Positions 47,253 through 55,922 of a DNA stretch of 64,000 nt are shown here, piece by piece (position 1 is the stretch's first letter; the number at the start of each line of letters is the position of its first letter). The position numbers and the translations under genes are program-made. The DNA comes from Bacteroidia bacterium. Lineage in GTDB: Bacteria; Bacteroidota; Ignavibacteria; SZUA-365. The DNA lies in assembly GCA_027493955.1 (NCBI GenBank), contig JAOSJT010000001.1, positions 124,001 to 188,000 on the forward strand. Reading direction: 5' to 3'. The notes beneath the pieces were generated by a model, which was not told the origin of the DNA, did not search any database, and was given only the letters and a program-made list of their open reading frames with translations.

Positions 47253-49295
47253 ATGATGTTTCGATCTGCACGGCTTTCGTATTTTTTCAGGACGGCGACA
47301 ATACTGTTCCTCGTCGCTCTTCTCGTGACAGCCTCACAGGTGTTTGCGCAGAGCGCCGACGAGGTTGATACTACCGGACTGCGGTACGGCGGATTCATCA
47401 ATTATTCGCTGAACATGCACTCCGCCGATTTCCAGAAACTTCCTGGAATCCCGAACTGCTGCCCGCGCTTCGAGACCGGAGACGGCGGAGGCTTCGCGAT
47501 CGGTGGTATGGTGGAATGGCCCTTCGCCGACAGCTTCGCCATACTCTTCCGGCTCGGCTATCACGACTACAGCGCCTTGCTGACCGACAGGGAGAACATT
47601 CTCGTCAATGTCAACGGTGAAGCCGTCCCCGGTGTGTTCGAACACAGCATCGATGCCTCGCTTGCCGCACTGATTTTCGAACCGCTTGTGGCATGGAAGC
47701 TCTTCGGTGCATTTTCACTGCTCGCCGGACCCAATCTCGGCTACGTTCTGACGAAAAGCTTTGAACAGGCAGAGACAATCGTTGAGCCGTCGGATGTCGG
47801 TGTGTTTTTCAACGAACAGCGGAGGACACGCAACGAGTTCTCCGGCGACATTCCCGACGCAGGTACCCTGACCGCTTCTTTCCTCGCTGGTGCGCGCTAC
47901 GAAGTTCCGCTCAATGAAAGCCGGACGCTCATGGCGGCTCCGGAAGTGCTGTACTCCATCGGCCTCCTGTCCGTCGCGGATGGACTGAACTGGTACTCGA
48001 ATTCCCTGCGTCTGGGTGTCGGCGTGTTGTATCGACCGGAAAGCGGTACACCGGAGGAGAAGCCGCTCCCGCCACCACCACCTCCGCCACCACCGCCGCC
48101 GGCTCCCCCCGCGCTGAGCGCAGATATCAATGCTGTCGCGCTTGCAGCCGATGGTTCTGAGCAGCCCATCGCCACGATTCGTGTCGAGGAATTTATTTCC
48201 ACGGAAATGCGTCCGCTGCTGCATTACGTGTTTTTCGACGAGAATAGCGCGCAGCTTCCCGAGCGCTACGAGCGCCTGACCCCGGCGCGAGCGGCTTCCT
48301 TCGATGTACTTTCCGTCAAGGACCGCGACATCCTCGGCACCTATCACAACATTCTCAATATCATCGGGCGGCGCCTGACGCAATACCCTGAGGCGACGCT
48401 GCAATTGACGGGCACGAATACCGATGCCGGAGTCGAGGCGGGGAATCTGCAACTGTCTCGCGGCCGCGCCGATGCTGTGAAGGAGTATCTCCTCTCTGCC
48501 TGGAACATCGCTTCGGAGCGCATCACGGTCGATGCACGAGGCCTTCCGGAAAAACCATCGAATGTGTCGGATCCTGACGGCATCGAGGAGAACCGCCGCG
48601 TGGAAATCGTCTCCACCGACCCGCGTATACTCGATCCCGTGGTGATCGACGATACTTTGCGCACCGTCAATCCGCCTGTCATTCTGTACAAGCCCGAGGT
48701 CGAAAGCCAGGCCGGCGTCACTTCCTGGCTGGTGTCCGTTCGTCAGGATGGAACCGTGCTCAAGAGTTTCGATGGACGAGGGGACGTCCCGCGCGTATTG
48801 GAATGGCAGGTCGAACGCGAGCGCAACAGCATTCCCCGCGGCAGCGCATCGCTCACCTATCGCATCGATGTCACCGATGCCGCCGCGCAGCAGGCCTCCT
48901 CGCCGCTGCGATCGCTGCCGATAGAGCAGCTCACCGTGCAGAAAAAGCGGCGCGAGCGACTCGGCGACAAGGAAATCGATCGTTACAATTTGATTCTCTT
49001 CGAATTCAATTCCGAAGAATTGGGCGACAGAAACAGACGCATCGCCGGTATGATCAAGCCGCGTATCGCCGCAAATGCGACGGTGAGCATCACGGGCTAC
49101 ACCGACCGTATCGGAGAACTGAGCGTCAATGAACCACTTTCTCTGGGGCGCGCACGATCTGCGGCGCTGGCGCTGGGTCAGCCATTGGAAAAGGCCACCG
49201 GTCTCGGTGAAACGAATATGTATACAAATGATCTGCCGGAAGGACGCTTCTATTGTCGCACGGTGAGCATTGTCGTGGAAACTCCGGTCGAATAA
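47253..49295 (+). CDS. Outer-membrane protein with two OmpA-like domains
   Basis: A 680-residue envelope protein with signal peptide ATILFLVALLVTASQVFAQ. Residues about 25-260 look like an outer-membrane beta-barrel. A run of proline (PPPPPPPPPPPAPP, about residue 272) follows. The first OmpA-like peptidoglycan-binding domain is at about 320-450 (LTGTNTDAGVEAGNLQLSRG, RADAVKEYLL, EENRRVEIV). The second is at the C terminus, about 580-680 (FEFNSEELGDRNRRIAGMIK, SITGYTDRIGELSVN, LSLGRARSAALAL). The start at 47253 is chosen because the frame upstream lacks a signal. Likely links outer membrane to peptidoglycan. Confidence 0.85.
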   Translation: MMFRSARLSYFFRTATILFLVALLVTASQVFAQSADEVDTTGLRYGGFINYSLNMHSADFQKLPGIPNCCPRFETGDGGGFAIGGMVEWPFADSFAILFRLGYHDYSALLTDRENILVNVNGEAVPGVFEHSIDASLAALIFEPLVAWKLFGAFSLLAGPNLGYVLTKSFEQAETIVEPSDVGVFFNEQRRTRNEFSGDIPDAGTLTASFLAGARYEVPLNESRTLMAAPEVLYSIGLLSVADGLNWYSNSLRLGVGVLYRPESGTPEEKPLPPPPPPPPPPPAPPALSADINAVALAADGSEQPIATIRVEEFISTEMRPLLHYVFFDENSAQLPERYERLTPARAASFDVLSVKDRDILGTYHNILNIIGRRLTQYPEATLQLTGTNTDAGVEAGNLQLSRGRADAVKEYLLSAWNIASERITVDARGLPEKPSNVSDPDGIEENRRVEIVSTDPRILDPVVIDDTLRTVNPPVILYKPEVESQAGVTSWLVSVRQDGTVLKSFDGRGDVPRVLEWQVERERNSIPRGSASLTYRIDVTDAAAQQASSPLRSLPIEQLTVQKKRRERLGDKEIDRYNLILFEFNSEELGDRNRRIAGMIKPRIAANATVSITGYTDRIGELSVNEPLSLGRARSAALALGQPLEKATGLGETNMYTNDLPEGRFYCRTVSIVVETPVE

Positions 49296-49333
49296 CACAG
49301 TCGAGCCAGACACGAAAAGAAAGTCAGGATTGT

Positions 49334-50083
49334 ATGCATCAGGTATTCCGTTCGGACGATGACCTCTGTCAGTTTTGCGGCGCGGAACGTGTGCCGGGAA
49401 TCGAGGACATTGATGTGTTGTGCAGTATCTGTGAATCGCCGCTCACCGGAGCTTCGGTGTGCACTGCGGGACATGCCATATGTCCCGACTGCAAAGCTCT
49501 TTCGGCGGTGGAAGTTATCGAGCGCTACTGCCGCACGACGAGAGAGCGCGACCCGCAAGCTATCGTCGAGATTCTGATGGGACATTCCGCAGTGCGACTG
49601 CAGGGCGCGGATCATCATTTCCTCGTACCCGCGGCGCTCATAGCGGCGTACGCGAACTCCACGGAGGACGCGACGGACCGCGCCCTCCGTCTTCACGAGG
49701 CGAGGATTCTCGCCGAATGCGCACATGAAGGTCAATGCGGCAGCAGCGGTCGCTGCGGAGCCGCAACGGGAAGCGGGATTTTTTTCCAGGTGTTTGCGCG
49801 GACGTCCGAGTTCGCGGATTTTGAGAAGCAATGGAGCACGCGCGCTGTGTCGAGAACACTCGAGCGTATTGGAGACGACGCGCGACATCGTTGCTGCAAA
49901 ATGGATACGTCACTCGCCGTGCTCGAGGCCGCGCAATTTCTCTTCGAAACCACCGGTGTCCGTATCGGCGTGCAGACGCACAGGGCTTGTGGACTGTCCA
50001 AACTCAATCAGGAGTGCCTCGCGACAAGCTGCCCGTTTTACAACAATCCGCTCAGGGAATTGGGCCTGGACGGCGTCGCCTGA
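49334..50083 (+). CDS. DUF5714-type cysteine-rich protein
   Basis: A 249-residue soluble protein. Four N-terminal CxxC-like pairs (CQFC, CSIC, CTAGHAICPDC) suggest a zinc site. They are followed by RLQGADHHFLVPAALIAAYA, then a glycine/cysteine cluster GQCGSSGRCGAATGSGIFFQ, RCCKMDTSLAVLEAAQFLFE and a closing CLATSCPFY. This order matches DUF5714 proteins, often annotated near methyltransferase-like or radical-SAM genes in anaerobes; the function is unknown. The ATG at 49334 is preferred over an upstream in-frame start at 49253 that would overlap the OmpA gene. The numerous cysteines suggest metal or cluster binding. Confidence 0.75.
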   Translation: MHQVFRSDDDLCQFCGAERVPGIEDIDVLCSICESPLTGASVCTAGHAICPDCKALSAVEVIERYCRTTRERDPQAIVEILMGHSAVRLQGADHHFLVPAALIAAYANSTEDATDRALRLHEARILAECAHEGQCGSSGRCGAATGSGIFFQVFARTSEFADFEKQWSTRAVSRTLERIGDDARHRCCKMDTSLAVLEAAQFLFETTGVRIGVQTHRACGLSKLNQECLATSCPFYNNPLRELGLDGVA

Positions 50084-50206
50084 ATATGCGCCGGGGTGGT
50101 GAACACTGATGGTGCGAATTTCCTGACCGCATCACTTTTTCCGGCCTTCCTTTTTGACTCGATACTTTTCGGACTGTTTTGCATTGTACCTCCTGTATTC
50201 TTGTCC

Positions 50207-50212
50207 AGGAGG
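50207..50212 (+). promoter_or_regulatory. Ribosome binding site of a 49-residue gene
   Basis: A perfect AGGAGG five bases before the ATG at 50218. It is the main reason to accept the very short downstream frame as a gene. Confidence 0.75.
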
Positions 50213-50217
50213 CAATC

Positions 50218-50367
50218 ATGGCTATCGTCGTCGCATCCCTTTTTCTGCTGCTGTGCGCGGCCTTTCTTACCCTGGCGCTTGGAATCTGCCGCCTTTCGGG
50301 TGAGGCCGAACAGACCTACTACGATGTACTTTCCAACCGTGAGGGGAGGGGCACACCGGCCTCCTGA
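50218..50367 (+). CDS. Small single-helix membrane protein
   Basis: A 49-residue protein with one strongly hydrophobic helix (IVVASLFLLLCAAFLTLALG) and a polar C terminus (ICRLSGEAEQTYYDVLSNRE and onward). An ideal Shine-Dalgarno site precedes the ATG. Its 3' end overlaps the convergent DUF72 gene by 49 bases, so the last 16 codons are constrained by both genes. I do not recognise it; size and layout fit small accessory subunits of membrane complexes. Fairly likely to be real. Confidence 0.6.
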   Translation: MAIVVASLFLLLCAAFLTLALGICRLSGEAEQTYYDVLSNREGRGTPAS

Positions 50368-51227
50368 AGCGCCGCCCGCAGCAGAGTCATGAAGCGCTCG
50401 ATGGTCAGCGGTGCACACCCTTCGTAATGGTTGTTGACGTTCACAATGACGTCAACGCCATCCCCGAGTAACGTCGCGACACGTTCTGCGATTCCCCGCA
50501 ATTCCTCGTCACGCGTTTCGATCAATCGACTCCACACACCGCCGCTTTTTTCCTCCATCCCCTTTCTGTCCGGTCCGTGCAGACGGATCACCGTCTTCCT
50601 CCCGGTGTAGCCATGTGCGCGGAGGACCTCCCGAATATCCGGCATGTAATACCCTTGCAGGAATACATGCTGCGCTCCCGCGTCCGTGAGCAGATCGAAA
50701 TACTGTCGCGACAGATAATTCGGATTCCTCGTCTCGATACCGATGGGAATGCTCTCGTCATAGTGTTCGAGAAAGGACGCCAGCTTCTCCAGAAATTGAT
50801 CCCGCCCCTGCATTTTCTGCCGGTTCAGATATTCGAATTGCAGCATGACGCACGCGGTGCGCGGCAGCAGCGGTGCGACGGATTCGAGAAAACGATTGAA
50901 AAGAGAGACAGAAAGAAAGTGATCGTTTGCCCCGAGAGGCGCCTGTTTCGATTTCGCATAGAAATGCGTGAGCGTCACACTGTTGGGCGCCTTGATCGTG
51001 AACCGGAAATCATCGGGAACAGCCTGGGCATAGGAGCGGACGGTGCGCTCATCCGGCATGGCAATCTTCCCCGGACCGTGCAGCGACCAAAACCATTGAT
51101 CAATTTCCACTGTGTCGAATTTCCGCGCATATTCGGCGAGAAAATCTATCCCTTTGTCCGATGAATACACGACACCTTTCCATTCACCGTATTTCCAACT
51201 GCATGTTCCTATTCTGAAATCCGCCAT
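50319..51227 (-). CDS. DUF72 domain protein
   Basis: A 302-residue TIM-barrel-like protein of the DUF72 (YecE) family. It begins MADFRIGTCSWKYGEWKGVV and carries KFDTVEIDQWFWSL, FRFTIKAPNSVTLTHF, RTACVMLQFEYLNRQK and a C-terminal VNVNNHYEGCAPLTIERF segment, all typical. Function is unknown in this family. The frame is open to 51296, but the family N terminus begins at the ATG at 51227 with an AGAG-type site upstream. Convergent with the small membrane gene and divergent from the sigma-54 activator gene. Confidence 0.88.
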   Translation of the reverse strand: MADFRIGTCSWKYGEWKGVVYSSDKGIDFLAEYARKFDTVEIDQWFWSLHGPGKIAMPDERTVRSYAQAVPDDFRFTIKAPNSVTLTHFYAKSKQAPLGANDHFLSVSLFNRFLESVAPLLPRTACVMLQFEYLNRQKMQGRDQFLEKLASFLEHYDESIPIGIETRNPNYLSRQYFDLLTDAGAQHVFLQGYYMPDIREVLRAHGYTGRKTVIRLHGPDRKGMEEKSGGVWSRLIETRDEELRGIAERVATLLGDGVDVIVNVNNHYEGCAPLTIERFMTLLRAALQEAGVPLPSRLESTS

Positions 51228-51446
51228 AATCATCTCTGCTTGTGACTCAATCAATGTACATCTCGCGCGCGAAATGGGAAATCTGTGCTTCGGCATGTTT
51301 TCAGGACGACGAAGGAGGGAGACTACACCATGTCGCCTCGTCTGTTATCCGTCCGGGTGATCCGCTGCCGCAAGGGTGGCACCTCTGAGAGTCGCTTGGT
51401 ATATTGCGTGAGGCACTTACACATTCCAGCGGAGGAGATCGCAGGT

Positions 51447-52841
51447 ATGTCCGAACAGTATCGCGTCTGCATCGTGGATGATGATCTCGCCACACGGCGC
51501 CTGATGGAACTCACCATCGGCCGCGCATGGGGACACGAGGTCCGCGTGTTCGAAAGCGGCATCCGCTTTCTTGAGGCGTTCCCCGACGACCCCGGCATCG
51601 TGTTGCTCGACATCATGATGAGCGGAATGACCGGCGTGGACGTGCTGCGTCATATCAAGGAGCGCTCGCCGTCGACACCGGTGATCATGCTGTCCGCTCA
51701 AGGGAATATCAATGTCGCCGTCGAGACCATGAAGCTCGGTGCCGAGGACTATTTTACGAAACCGGTGGACTTCAACCGACTCCGCTTTGCGCTGGAGAAA
51801 GCAGTACGTCTTCAGCAGCTGGAGCACCGGGTGCGGCAGTTGCAGGAAGCGGTGGAAGGAGAAGCCAGTTTTGAGGGCATCATAGGAGCGGATGGAGCCA
51901 TGCGCAATGTCCTGCGCCTTGCCGACAAGGCGCGGCACAGCGATATCACGGTGCTGATCGAAGGGGAGAGCGGTACCGGCAAGGAACTGATCGCCCGCGC
52001 GATTCACTTCAACGGCAAGCGCCGGGAGCAGCCTTTCGTGGTGCTCAACTGCGCGGCAATACCAAGGGATCTGCTCGAGAGCGAGCTTTTCGGGCATGAA
52101 CGCGGCGCATTCACCGGAGCAGTGGACAGAAAGCCCGGCAAGTTCGAGCTTGCGCATCAAGGGACCATTTTTCTTGATGAAATCGGGGAGATGGACCTCG
52201 CCCTGCAGGCGAAGTTGCTGCGCGTCCTGCAGCAGCAGGAGTTCGAACGTGTGGGCGGCACCGAAACGGTACGGGTGAATGTACGCGTGATATCGGCAAC
52301 CAACAGGGAACTCGCGCGCATGGTGGCGGACGGCCTGTTCCGTGAAGATCTGTACTACCGTTTGTGCACTTTTCCCGTCAAGCTTCCCCCGCTGCGTGAG
52401 CGACCGGCGGACATCCTTCTGCTTGCGGAACACTTCCTTGGCGTCTTCGCGAGGAAAGAGGGGAGAGACGGCCTCCTCTTCTCACGGCTTGCGGTCGAAC
52501 GCATGACATCCTATCACTGGCCGGGGAATATCCGCGAGTTGCAGGCACGCATTGAACGGGCGGTGTTACTCAGCGAAGGACAAGAAATCCCCGAGTCCCT
52601 GTTTCCGATTCCAACCACGCTGCCCCCCCCGCATCCGCCCGAAGTCATGCCGCCCATCGAAACCGTTCCTGACGGGTCCGCTCCCATCATCCCGCTGGAG
52701 GAACTGAAGAAACAGGCTCTGCTCAACGCACTGCATACCACAGGCTGGAACATCAAGGAAGCCGCCACACTGCTGGGCATCGGGCGCACCACCGCGTATC
52801 GCATGATGGACGAATATGGGATACACGCGAAGGAAACCTAG
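51447..52841 (+). CDS. NtrC-family sigma-54 response regulator
   Basis: A 464-residue regulator in three parts. The receiver (about 1-120) has VCIVDDD, the acceptor Asp in [13 protein letters not shown], and YFTKPV. The AAA+ domain (about 145-370) has the Walker [15 protein letters not shown], the sigma-54 contact loop GAFTGA, Walker [13 protein letters not shown] and the arginine-finger region [19 protein letters not shown]. The C-terminal Fis-type helix-turn-helix is [20 protein letters not shown]. The start at 51447 is where the receiver begins; the frame upstream is not family-like. No histidine kinase is adjacent, so its partner and targets are unknown. It must act with RpoN. Confidence 0.94.
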   Translation: MSEQYRVCIVDDDLATRRLMELTIGRAWGHEVRVFESGIRFLEAFPDDPGIVLLDIMMSGMTGVDVLRHIKERSPSTPVIMLSAQGNINVAVETMKLGAEDYFTKPVDFNRLRFALEKAVRLQQLEHRVRQLQEAVEGEASFEGIIGADGAMRNVLRLADKARHSDITVLIEGESGTGKELIARAIHFNGKRREQPFVVLNCAAIPRDLLESELFGHERGAFTGAVDRKPGKFELAHQGTIFLDEIGEMDLALQAKLLRVLQQQEFERVGGTETVRVNVRVISATNRELARMVADGLFREDLYYRLCTFPVKLPPLRERPADILLLAEHFLGVFARKEGRDGLLFSRLAVERMTSYHWPGNIRELQARIERAVLLSEGQEIPESLFPIPTTLPPPHPPEVMPPIETVPDGSAPIIPLEELKKQALLNALHTTGWNIKEAATLLGIGRTTAYRMMDEYGIHAKET

Positions 52842-53260
52842 CGTTTTGCGCACAATACTGGGTGAACCCGCTGCGGAAATAGTGCATATTGAAGCGCGGG
52901 TCCAACGACACTGCCGGCCGGCGCGTCGTTCCAGCCTTGGTGCGGTGTGTCGGCAACCTGAAGGGTATGCAATGCTAACCACTGGCTAGTGGGATAGCTG
53001 ATAGGCATGAATTGGACCGGCAAGTCACTCCTGAGGGCCGCTCAGAGCGTCGATCGTCAACAATTCGCCGACGAAGCAGACGGTCTTCGGGGGCGCAGCT
53101 CGTGCGGCACCGATTTTCTCCGTTTCTTCACACGGAGCCCGGAGGTGTGTAACTTTTTCTCGTTTCAAGGTATCTTATACTATTGGCATCCGCGCACCTT
53201 CCCGGTCCCTTCCGGCCATTGCAGCTCAACAGCGCCCATCACATTCATTTCAGGTGTTCC
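52842..53260. other. Intergenic region, 419 bp
   Basis: No gene is supported. A frame at 53007-53264 lacks a ribosome binding site and reads into the next gene's start region. A TATACT hexamer at 53176-53181, 80 bases before the lipoprotein start, is the only promoter-like element I see, and its -35 partner is unclear. Confidence 0.5.
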
Positions 53261-55501
53261 ATGACACGATTGATTCCGTTGTTCACGGCTCTTTTCCTCC
53301 TGACGCTGGTCATTTCTTGTTCGGATGACGCAGCCACTCCACCGCAGGATACCGTAAGTTTCGCGGGAACGGTGCGCGATGGCGCAAACGGTACACCAAT
53401 GCAAGGTGCAGAGATTGTTGCCCTGCGGCACGACAATGGCGCTGAAGTCGCGCGGACCGTCTCCGATGTGGATGGTTCCTTCACGTTTCCGAAGGTTCCG
53501 AGAACCGCCCTTGACGTACTCGTGCAAAAAGCCGGATACAGCGCCCGGCGGGTCGAGAATGTCGATCCCACCGAGCAGCTCGATCCCGAGCACACTGGTC
53601 TGAATGTGCGCATGGCTCCCTCGTCCAAGGAATGCTGCGATGGCGTGCTCACTCTTACCGTGACCGATGCGAACAATGCCGGTATTCCCCAGGCCAAGGT
53701 GCAGATAAAGAAGAACGGCAATCTGATTGACGATCCCCGGACCGATGCCAACGGTGTCGTCGTCGTGGACAACCTGTGCCCCGGTAATTACAGCATTCGC
53801 ATTTCCCGCGATGGCTACCGTGTGTACGAAGCCGCATTCGTGATCAACGAAAGCTGCGAGCCGGTAAATCATACCGCTGTGCTCGAAGCCATGCAGGTTT
53901 GCTGTACCGGTGTGTTGACGCTGACCGTCAAAAAGGCGCTCGGCGCGGGGATACCAGGTGCCACCGTTCATCTCTGGAAAGGCGGAGGCATTATTGCGAC
54001 CAAGAGCACCGACGCCAATGGCGTCGCGATGTTCGATTCCCTCTGCACCGGATCGTATGGCATCAATGTCGAAAAACAGGGCTATGAAAGTCGTGAGCTG
54101 ACATTCACCATCGGGGAGAATTGCGCTCCCGTGGAGAAATTCCTTGTTCTCGAAGCGCCCGCTTGCTGTGATGGTGAATTCACCATGACCGTGCGCGACA
54201 ACAACAACAATCCCATTGAGGGAGCAAAAGTTGTTGTGAAAAAGAATGGGGTAGTGAAAGGCGAGGCGCTCACGAATGCGTCCGGTGTCGTCGTCATTGG
54301 CAATCTCTGCGAAGGTGGGTATACCTACCGCGTCAGTAAGGAGGGCTGGACGGTGCGTGAAGGCGAATTCGCCATCAACAGCTCCTGCGATCCCGTTACA
54401 CGCGACGTGACCATGGAGCAGACGCAACAGGTGTGCTGCAGCGGTGTGCTCACCCTGACGGTGAAGGATGTCAACGGCAATCCCATTCAGGGTGCGAAAG
54501 TGTTGATCAAAAAGAACGGTGTACCGATCAGCGATCCGCTTACCAACGCCTCCGGTGTGATTACCGTGGACGGTCTCTGCGCGGGTGAATACACCTACCG
54601 CATTTCCAAAGATGGCTGGCAGGTAATCGAGGGCAGCTTCGCCATCAACACGAATTGTGATCCTGTCACCTTGCTCAAAACCATGGAACAGACGCAGCAG
54701 GTGTGCTGCAGCGGTGTACTCACCCTGACGGTGAAGGATGTCAACGGCAATCCCATTCAGGGCGCGAAAGTACTCGTCAAAAAGGGTGGCGTCGCTGTCG
54801 AAGATCCTCTCACCAATGCCGCCGGCACGATAGTGATTGATGGTCTGTGCGCCGGGGAATACACCTATCGCATCTCCAAAGAGGGCTGGCAGGTAATCGA
54901 GGGCAGCTTCGTCATCAACACGAATTGTGACCCCGTCACTGTGCTTAAGACCATGGAACCGACGCAGCAGGTGTGCTGCAGCGGTGTTTTCACACTGACG
55001 GTAAAGGACGCCAACGGCAATCCCATTCAAGGTGCCAAAGTGTATCTCAAAAAATCCGGATCTGTGGTTGCCGATCCGCTGACCAATGCCAACGGACAAG
55101 TGGTCGTCAGCAATCTCTGTGCCGGTGCGTATACCTGGAAAATCGTGAAGGATGGTTTTGCCGTCAACGAGGGCAGCTTCGCCATCAATGAGCAATGCGA
55201 TCCTGTGGTTCGCGAGGCGACCCTGATCTCCGATACACCCTGCTGCACAGGCGTGCTTACCGTGACGGTAAAGGACGGCTCGAACAATCCCGTCGCCGGT
55301 GCGGCCGTACGACTCTGGAAAAACAGCATCCTGCAAACCACCATCCAGACCGACTCGAACGGTGTTGCTGTCATTTCGGACCTTTGCAAAGGCTCCTACG
55401 GTGTGGATGTCGCAAAAACAGGATACCAGACCCGGGAGTTCACGTTCAGCATCAATGCAAGCTGCGATCCGTTCAACAAGATTGTGGAACTCATTCCCTG
55501 A
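53261..55501 (+). CDS. Lipoprotein with seven four-cysteine Ig-like repeats
   Basis: A 746-residue lipoprotein (signal LFTALFLLTLVISC). Residues about 30-120 form a carboxypeptidase-regulatory-like domain (VSFAGTVRDGANGTPMQGAE). From residue 125 to the end run seven repeats of 86-90 residues. Each starts with a CC pair (residues 125, 214, 302, 392, 482, 572, 661), then GVLTLTVKD.NGNPIQGAKV, then LC.G.Y, and a fourth Cys in the IN..CDP end. The fold is that of prealbumin-like/Cna-B beta-sandwiches. Each unit could hold two disulphides. Repeats 4, 5 and 6 are near-identical in DNA with a 270-base period. Outer-surface stalk is a reasonable guess; ligand unknown. Confidence 0.85.
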   Translation: MTRLIPLFTALFLLTLVISCSDDAATPPQDTVSFAGTVRDGANGTPMQGAEIVALRHDNGAEVARTVSDVDGSFTFPKVPRTALDVLVQKAGYSARRVENVDPTEQLDPEHTGLNVRMAPSSKECCDGVLTLTVTDANNAGIPQAKVQIKKNGNLIDDPRTDANGVVVVDNLCPGNYSIRISRDGYRVYEAAFVINESCEPVNHTAVLEAMQVCCTGVLTLTVKKALGAGIPGATVHLWKGGGIIATKSTDANGVAMFDSLCTGSYGINVEKQGYESRELTFTIGENCAPVEKFLVLEAPACCDGEFTMTVRDNNNNPIEGAKVVVKKNGVVKGEALTNASGVVVIGNLCEGGYTYRVSKEGWTVREGEFAINSSCDPVTRDVTMEQTQQVCCSGVLTLTVKDVNGNPIQGAKVLIKKNGVPISDPLTNASGVITVDGLCAGEYTYRISKDGWQVIEGSFAINTNCDPVTLLKTMEQTQQVCCSGVLTLTVKDVNGNPIQGAKVLVKKGGVAVEDPLTNAAGTIVIDGLCAGEYTYRISKEGWQVIEGSFVINTNCDPVTVLKTMEPTQQVCCSGVFTLTVKDANGNPIQGAKVYLKKSGSVVADPLTNANGQVVVSNLCAGAYTWKIVKDGFAVNEGSFAINEQCDPVVREATLISDTPCCTGVLTVTVKDGSNNPVAGAAVRLWKNSILQTTIQTDSNGVAVISDLCKGSYGVDVAKTGYQTREFTFSINASCDPFNKIVELIP
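53630..55500 (+). repeat. Seven tandem coding repeats, the central three near-identical
   Basis: Units start at 53633, 53900, 54164, 54434, 54704, 54974 and 55241, spacing 264-270 bases. Units 4-6 share long identical runs such as those beginning GTGTGCTGCAGCGGTGT at 54431, 54701 and 54971. This shows recent expansion by recombination in the middle of the array, with older flanking units. Confidence 0.9.
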
Positions 55502-55922
55502 GGCGAATGCCGCAGGTACTCCCTCAAAAAGGCCGCGATAGCGGTCTTTTTTTTTCCTTCCACTCGTAACGCGCCCACGGGTCGCCTCGTCCGGCGATAT
55601 TCCACGCGCAAAGGGACGGTTTTCGTGCGAAATACGGATTTTCTGCCGATAATGGGTAATTCCTATCGACAGATGCCGTGCAATCGTGATTTTTTTATGT
55701 CTATGGCGATAAAAAGAGAAAAAAAATTGGATATGACGAGTCCGAATAACAAATCATCGGGAGAATTTGGAAATATTGTTCAGATATTGCACACATCCGG
55801 CGTCTAATCGAGAAAAATTTCTTGAAAGTCTTGCTCAAGTGCTTACGGCTTCATAATTTGAAGAAGAAAATCTCTATCTCTGAGATTATGCTCAACCACA
55901 GTGAGTTACAGAGAGGTACTGG
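55502..55922. other. Intergenic region before the hydrogenase operon, 421 bp
   Basis: It begins with the terminator of the lipoprotein gene and ends with the hox leader. The middle is AT-rich. A 60-codon frame at 55625-55807 has no ribosome binding site and I do not accept it. The last 100 bases should hold the hox promoter. A palindrome ATCTCTGAGAT lies at 55876-55886, 37 bases before the hoxF start, and GAGAGG lies six bases before that ATG. Confidence 0.55.
55526..55555 (+). terminator. Terminator after the repeat lipoprotein
   Basis: AAAGGCCGC (55528-55536) pairs with GCGGTCTTT (55541-55549; one G-T pair) around GATA. It is followed by a run of T to 55555, 25 bases past the stop codon. 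A classical intrinsic terminator. Confidence 0.93.

Noticed and set aside
53180-55336. A 718-codon minus-strand frame antisense to the repeat lipoprotein
   Set aside because: Its apparent repeats are only the reverse reading of the lipoprotein repeats. There is no ribosome binding site or known fold.
53630-55500. A CRISPR array, because of the regular repeat spacing
   Set aside because: The repeats are 264-270 bases, in frame and coding. There are no spacers and no cas genes.
55625-55807. A 60-codon frame upstream of hoxF
   Set aside because: AT-rich leader sequence with no Shine-Dalgarno site. More likely promoter DNA.
55800-55922. A sigma-54 promoter before hoxF, given the NtrC-type activator nearby
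   Set aside because: TTGAAAGTCTTGCTC has a TTGC-like -12 part, but the required GG at -24 is missing.
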